6,595 bases of DNA from Bacteroides sp. (GTDB lineage Bacteria > Bacteroidota > Bacteroidia > Bacteroidales > Bacteroidaceae): NCBI GenBank assembly GCA_019412865.1, contig DXOJ01000070.1, positions 1-6,595 of the forward strand, given 5' to 3'. A program made the position numbers and the translations under genes. Positions 5,233 through 6,595 of the stretch are shown one piece after another; the first letter of the stretch is position 1; every line of letters begins with the position of its first letter. Under the pieces are notes generated by a model. The model ran no database searches. It was not told where the DNA came from and saw only the letters and a list, made by a program, of their open reading frames with translations.

Positions 5233-5285
5233 ATAAAGAAAAGCAGAAAGTATTCTCCGGTGAGGTACTTCCTGCTTTTCTTTAT
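5233..5285. terminator. Bidirectional terminator between thioredoxin and pncB
   Basis: ATAAAGAAAAGCAG (5233-5246) pairs perfectly with CTGCTTTTCTTTAT (5272-5285) over 14 bp. After one mismatch, AAGTA (5248-5252) pairs with TACTT (5266-5270), and CTC/GAG closes a CGGT loop. On the plus strand T-rich sequence follows (TTTCTTTGTTTTT), ending the thioredoxin transcript. On the minus strand it lies 11 bases past the pncB stop with a T-rich descending arm. The rest of 5151-5232 shows nothing recognisable. Confidence 0.85.
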
Positions 5286-5296
5286 TTTCTTTGTTT

Positions 5297-6472
5297 TTAT
5301 TGCTGTCTGTTGAGTCGTAACTCATACAGGCAAGCCTGTACCTCTTCAAGACTGCCGGTATGTTTTCCTTCATCATCAGACAGTTTGATACATTCTCTCC
5401 ATTCCTGATTGACATTCATCTTACATTGTGTCAGTTTCATCACGATGTTCGAAGGCTCGAATCCGGTATCATTGGTAAGGTTGGTACCGATTCCGAAAGA
5501 GCAGCGTATTTTGTTCTGGCAGTATTCCTGAATATCCAATGCCTTTGTAAAGTCGAGGGCATTGCTGAAAACGATGGTTTTGGTCGTCGCATCAATTCCC
5601 AACTCTCTGTAACGGGCAACCAGCTTGTCGATAAACTCAAACTCATTACCGGAATCGCAACGCACTCCATCAAATAGTTTAGCCTGTTTGCGGCTAAGGT
5701 TACTAAGGAAGATACCGGAAGTATATGTATCGGAAAGTGCGATACCCAAATCCCCGTCATAAACATTCACCCAGTTTTCGAGTGCCATATAGTTGGCATG
5801 TTTATATCCGAACTGTGCTCCATGAAACATAAACCATTCATGTGGATGAGTCCCCATCATTTTCATTCCATATTTCATTGCAAAGTTACAGTTGGAAGTT
5901 CCGGTGCAATAATGTGCCGTCTCATTCAGCTTCTTGATAACCGTTTCCTGCACATCAATGGAGAATCTTCTCCGTGTGCCGAACTCTGAAAAGCGAAGCT
6001 GATGTTGATTCGACAATTCTATTTTCTCCGACAGCTTGCAAAGAATCTCGTTCATGTCTGCTACATTGCCAAAGAAACGGTTTTTGATTTCGGAGACAAT
6101 AGCGAGCAAAGGCACTTCGTATAAAGTCACTTTATAAAGCAAGTCAGTCACTTCGATGTGGAGATGACAGGCTTCATCCAGATGAATATCAATCTTATTA
6201 GGGTCGAAACGAAAAGAAGATAACCACTCCCAGTAGACCCTCGGAAGGAATCTGCAGTTTTTCGTCATATATTCCAGCTCCTCTTCCGTAAACCTCAACT
6301 GACTAAGATTCATAATCTCTGTCTTGAGTGCCTTCAGGAAATCTTCGGTATATTGAGTTTCATTCCGGTCGTTGAAACTAAACGTGCCCATTGCATAGGG
6401 AAACAGTTTGATATAAGCATACGATGTGGTAAACTTATAAAGATCGGTATCTAGTAATGTCTTAACAATCAT
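5297..6472 (-). CDS. pncB: Nicotinate phosphoribosyltransferase
   Basis: This 391-aa cytosolic enzyme joins nicotinic acid to PRPP, with ATP hydrolysis, to make nicotinate mononucleotide in the Preiss-Handler NAD salvage pathway. Length is close to E. coli PncB (about 400 aa). Visible family marks are LLDTDLYKFTTSYAY (6-20), FGTRRRFS (164-171), GTSNC (191-195), GTHPHEW (207-213, with His211 at the phosphohistidine position), SDTYTSGIF (247-255), RCDSG (271-275), FSNALD (302-307) and GIGTNLTND (327-335), the last two in the phosphate-binding region. The start MIVKTLLDTDLYKF fits the family. It stands alone, convergent with the thioredoxin gene and with its own upstream region at 6473-6595, so it appears to be a single-gene unit. 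No truncation or missing motif is seen. Confidence 0.95.
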   Translation of the reverse strand: MIVKTLLDTDLYKFTTSYAYIKLFPYAMGTFSFNDRNETQYTEDFLKALKTEIMNLSQLRFTEEELEYMTKNCRFLPRVYWEWLSSFRFDPNKIDIHLDEACHLHIEVTDLLYKVTLYEVPLLAIVSEIKNRFFGNVADMNEILCKLSEKIELSNQHQLRFSEFGTRRRFSIDVQETVIKKLNETAHYCTGTSNCNFAMKYGMKMMGTHPHEWFMFHGAQFGYKHANYMALENWVNVYDGDLGIALSDTYTSGIFLSNLSRKQAKLFDGVRCDSGNEFEFIDKLVARYRELGIDATTKTIVFSNALDFTKALDIQEYCQNKIRCSFGIGTNLTNDTGFEPSNIVMKLTQCKMNVNQEWRECIKLSDDEGKHTGSLEEVQACLYELRLNRQQ

Positions 6473-6492
6473 TTCGTTCGCTCTTTATATTT

Positions 6493-6532
6493 TATAACGT
6501 CGTAAAGTTAGTATTTGTTGAATAATATAACG
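6493..6532 (-). promoter_or_regulatory. pncB promoter region with flanking TATAACG repeats
   Basis: On the minus strand TAACTTTA (6510-6503) matches the Bacteroides -7 consensus at all fixed positions but the last, 31 bases before the pncB ATG. The 7-mer TATAACG occurs on the plus strand at 6493-6499 and 6526-6532, exactly 33 bases apart and on either side of this box. The layout suits an operator pair, but no clear -33 box is seen and no regulator is encoded in view. Confidence 0.35.
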
Positions 6533-6548
6533 ACTTAATCATTAATGC

Positions 6549-6578
6549 GAATCAGTAGTTGAAACCACTTTCTGATTC
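6549..6578. other. Stem-loop at right edge, possible terminator
   Basis: GAATCAG (6549-6555) and CTGATTC (6572-6578) form a 7-bp inverted repeat with a 16-base loop. It lies about 75 bases upstream of pncB and may mark the 3' end of a neighbouring minus-strand gene outside the window. No good T run follows on either strand. Confidence 0.3.
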
Positions 6579-6595
6579 TGTTATTTAAAATGTTA

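Noticed and set aside
5360..5989. Plus-strand and other-frame open frames within pncB
   Set aside because: They overlap the intact, motif-complete pncB reading frame and have no supporting signals.
1..6595. Insertion sequences, CRISPR arrays, tRNA or rRNA genes, phage genes
   Set aside because: No transposase, regular repeat-spacer pattern, cloverleaf or rRNA signature was seen in any part of the window.

Overview
The window looks like a chromosomal segment from a gut Bacteroides or close relative (Bacteroidota). Two divergent promoters each carry an exact match to the Bacteroidales -7 element TAnnTTTG, most genes lack a strong Shine-Dalgarno, and the gene content (split biotin-dependent carboxylase, Nim-type flavoprotein, small thioredoxin, nicotinate phosphoribosyltransferase) fits that group. 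I see no mobile element, CRISPR array, tRNA or rRNA, so this is core-metabolism DNA. The genus is an inference.

Layout. Bases 1-175 hold no gene: an intrinsic terminator reads rightward for a gene ending outside the window, and further hairpins probably end the leftward operon. From 3778 down to 176 on the minus strand lies a tight three-gene operon for an acyl-CoA carboxylase: biotin carboxylase (504 aa), biotin carboxyl carrier protein (169 aa) and carboxyltransferase (511 aa), with gaps of only 22 and 20 bases. The 470-base gap 3779-4249 is the most interesting part. It contains a complete cobalamin (vitamin B12) riboswitch on the minus strand at about 3922-4102, with its promoter directly upstream, a 143-base leader before the biotin carboxylase start, and a divergent promoter for the next gene. 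On the plus strand follow a Nim-like/pyridoxamine-5'-phosphate-oxidase-fold flavoprotein (4250-4732) and a CPHC-type cytosolic thioredoxin (4827-5150). A long stem-loop at 5233-5285 separates them from the convergent pncB gene (5297-6472, minus strand) of NAD salvage. The right edge holds the pncB promoter region.

How it fits together. The carboxylase subunits resemble propionyl-CoA carboxylase. The biotin carboxylase and carrier look like a PCC alpha chain cut in two inside its BT (alpha-beta contact) domain. Placing this operon under a B12 riboswitch, which normally shuts expression off when B12 is plentiful, suggests that the carboxylase matters most when B12-dependent methylmalonyl-CoA mutase is starved of cofactor, so that carboxylation becomes an alternative way to make methylmalonyl-CoA or dispose of propionyl-CoA. 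That logic is a hypothesis. The riboswitch itself is read directly from its conserved sequence blocks. Nothing else here requires a wholly new system; the noteworthy points are the riboswitch target, the split subunit, and possible alternative pairings inside the leader.
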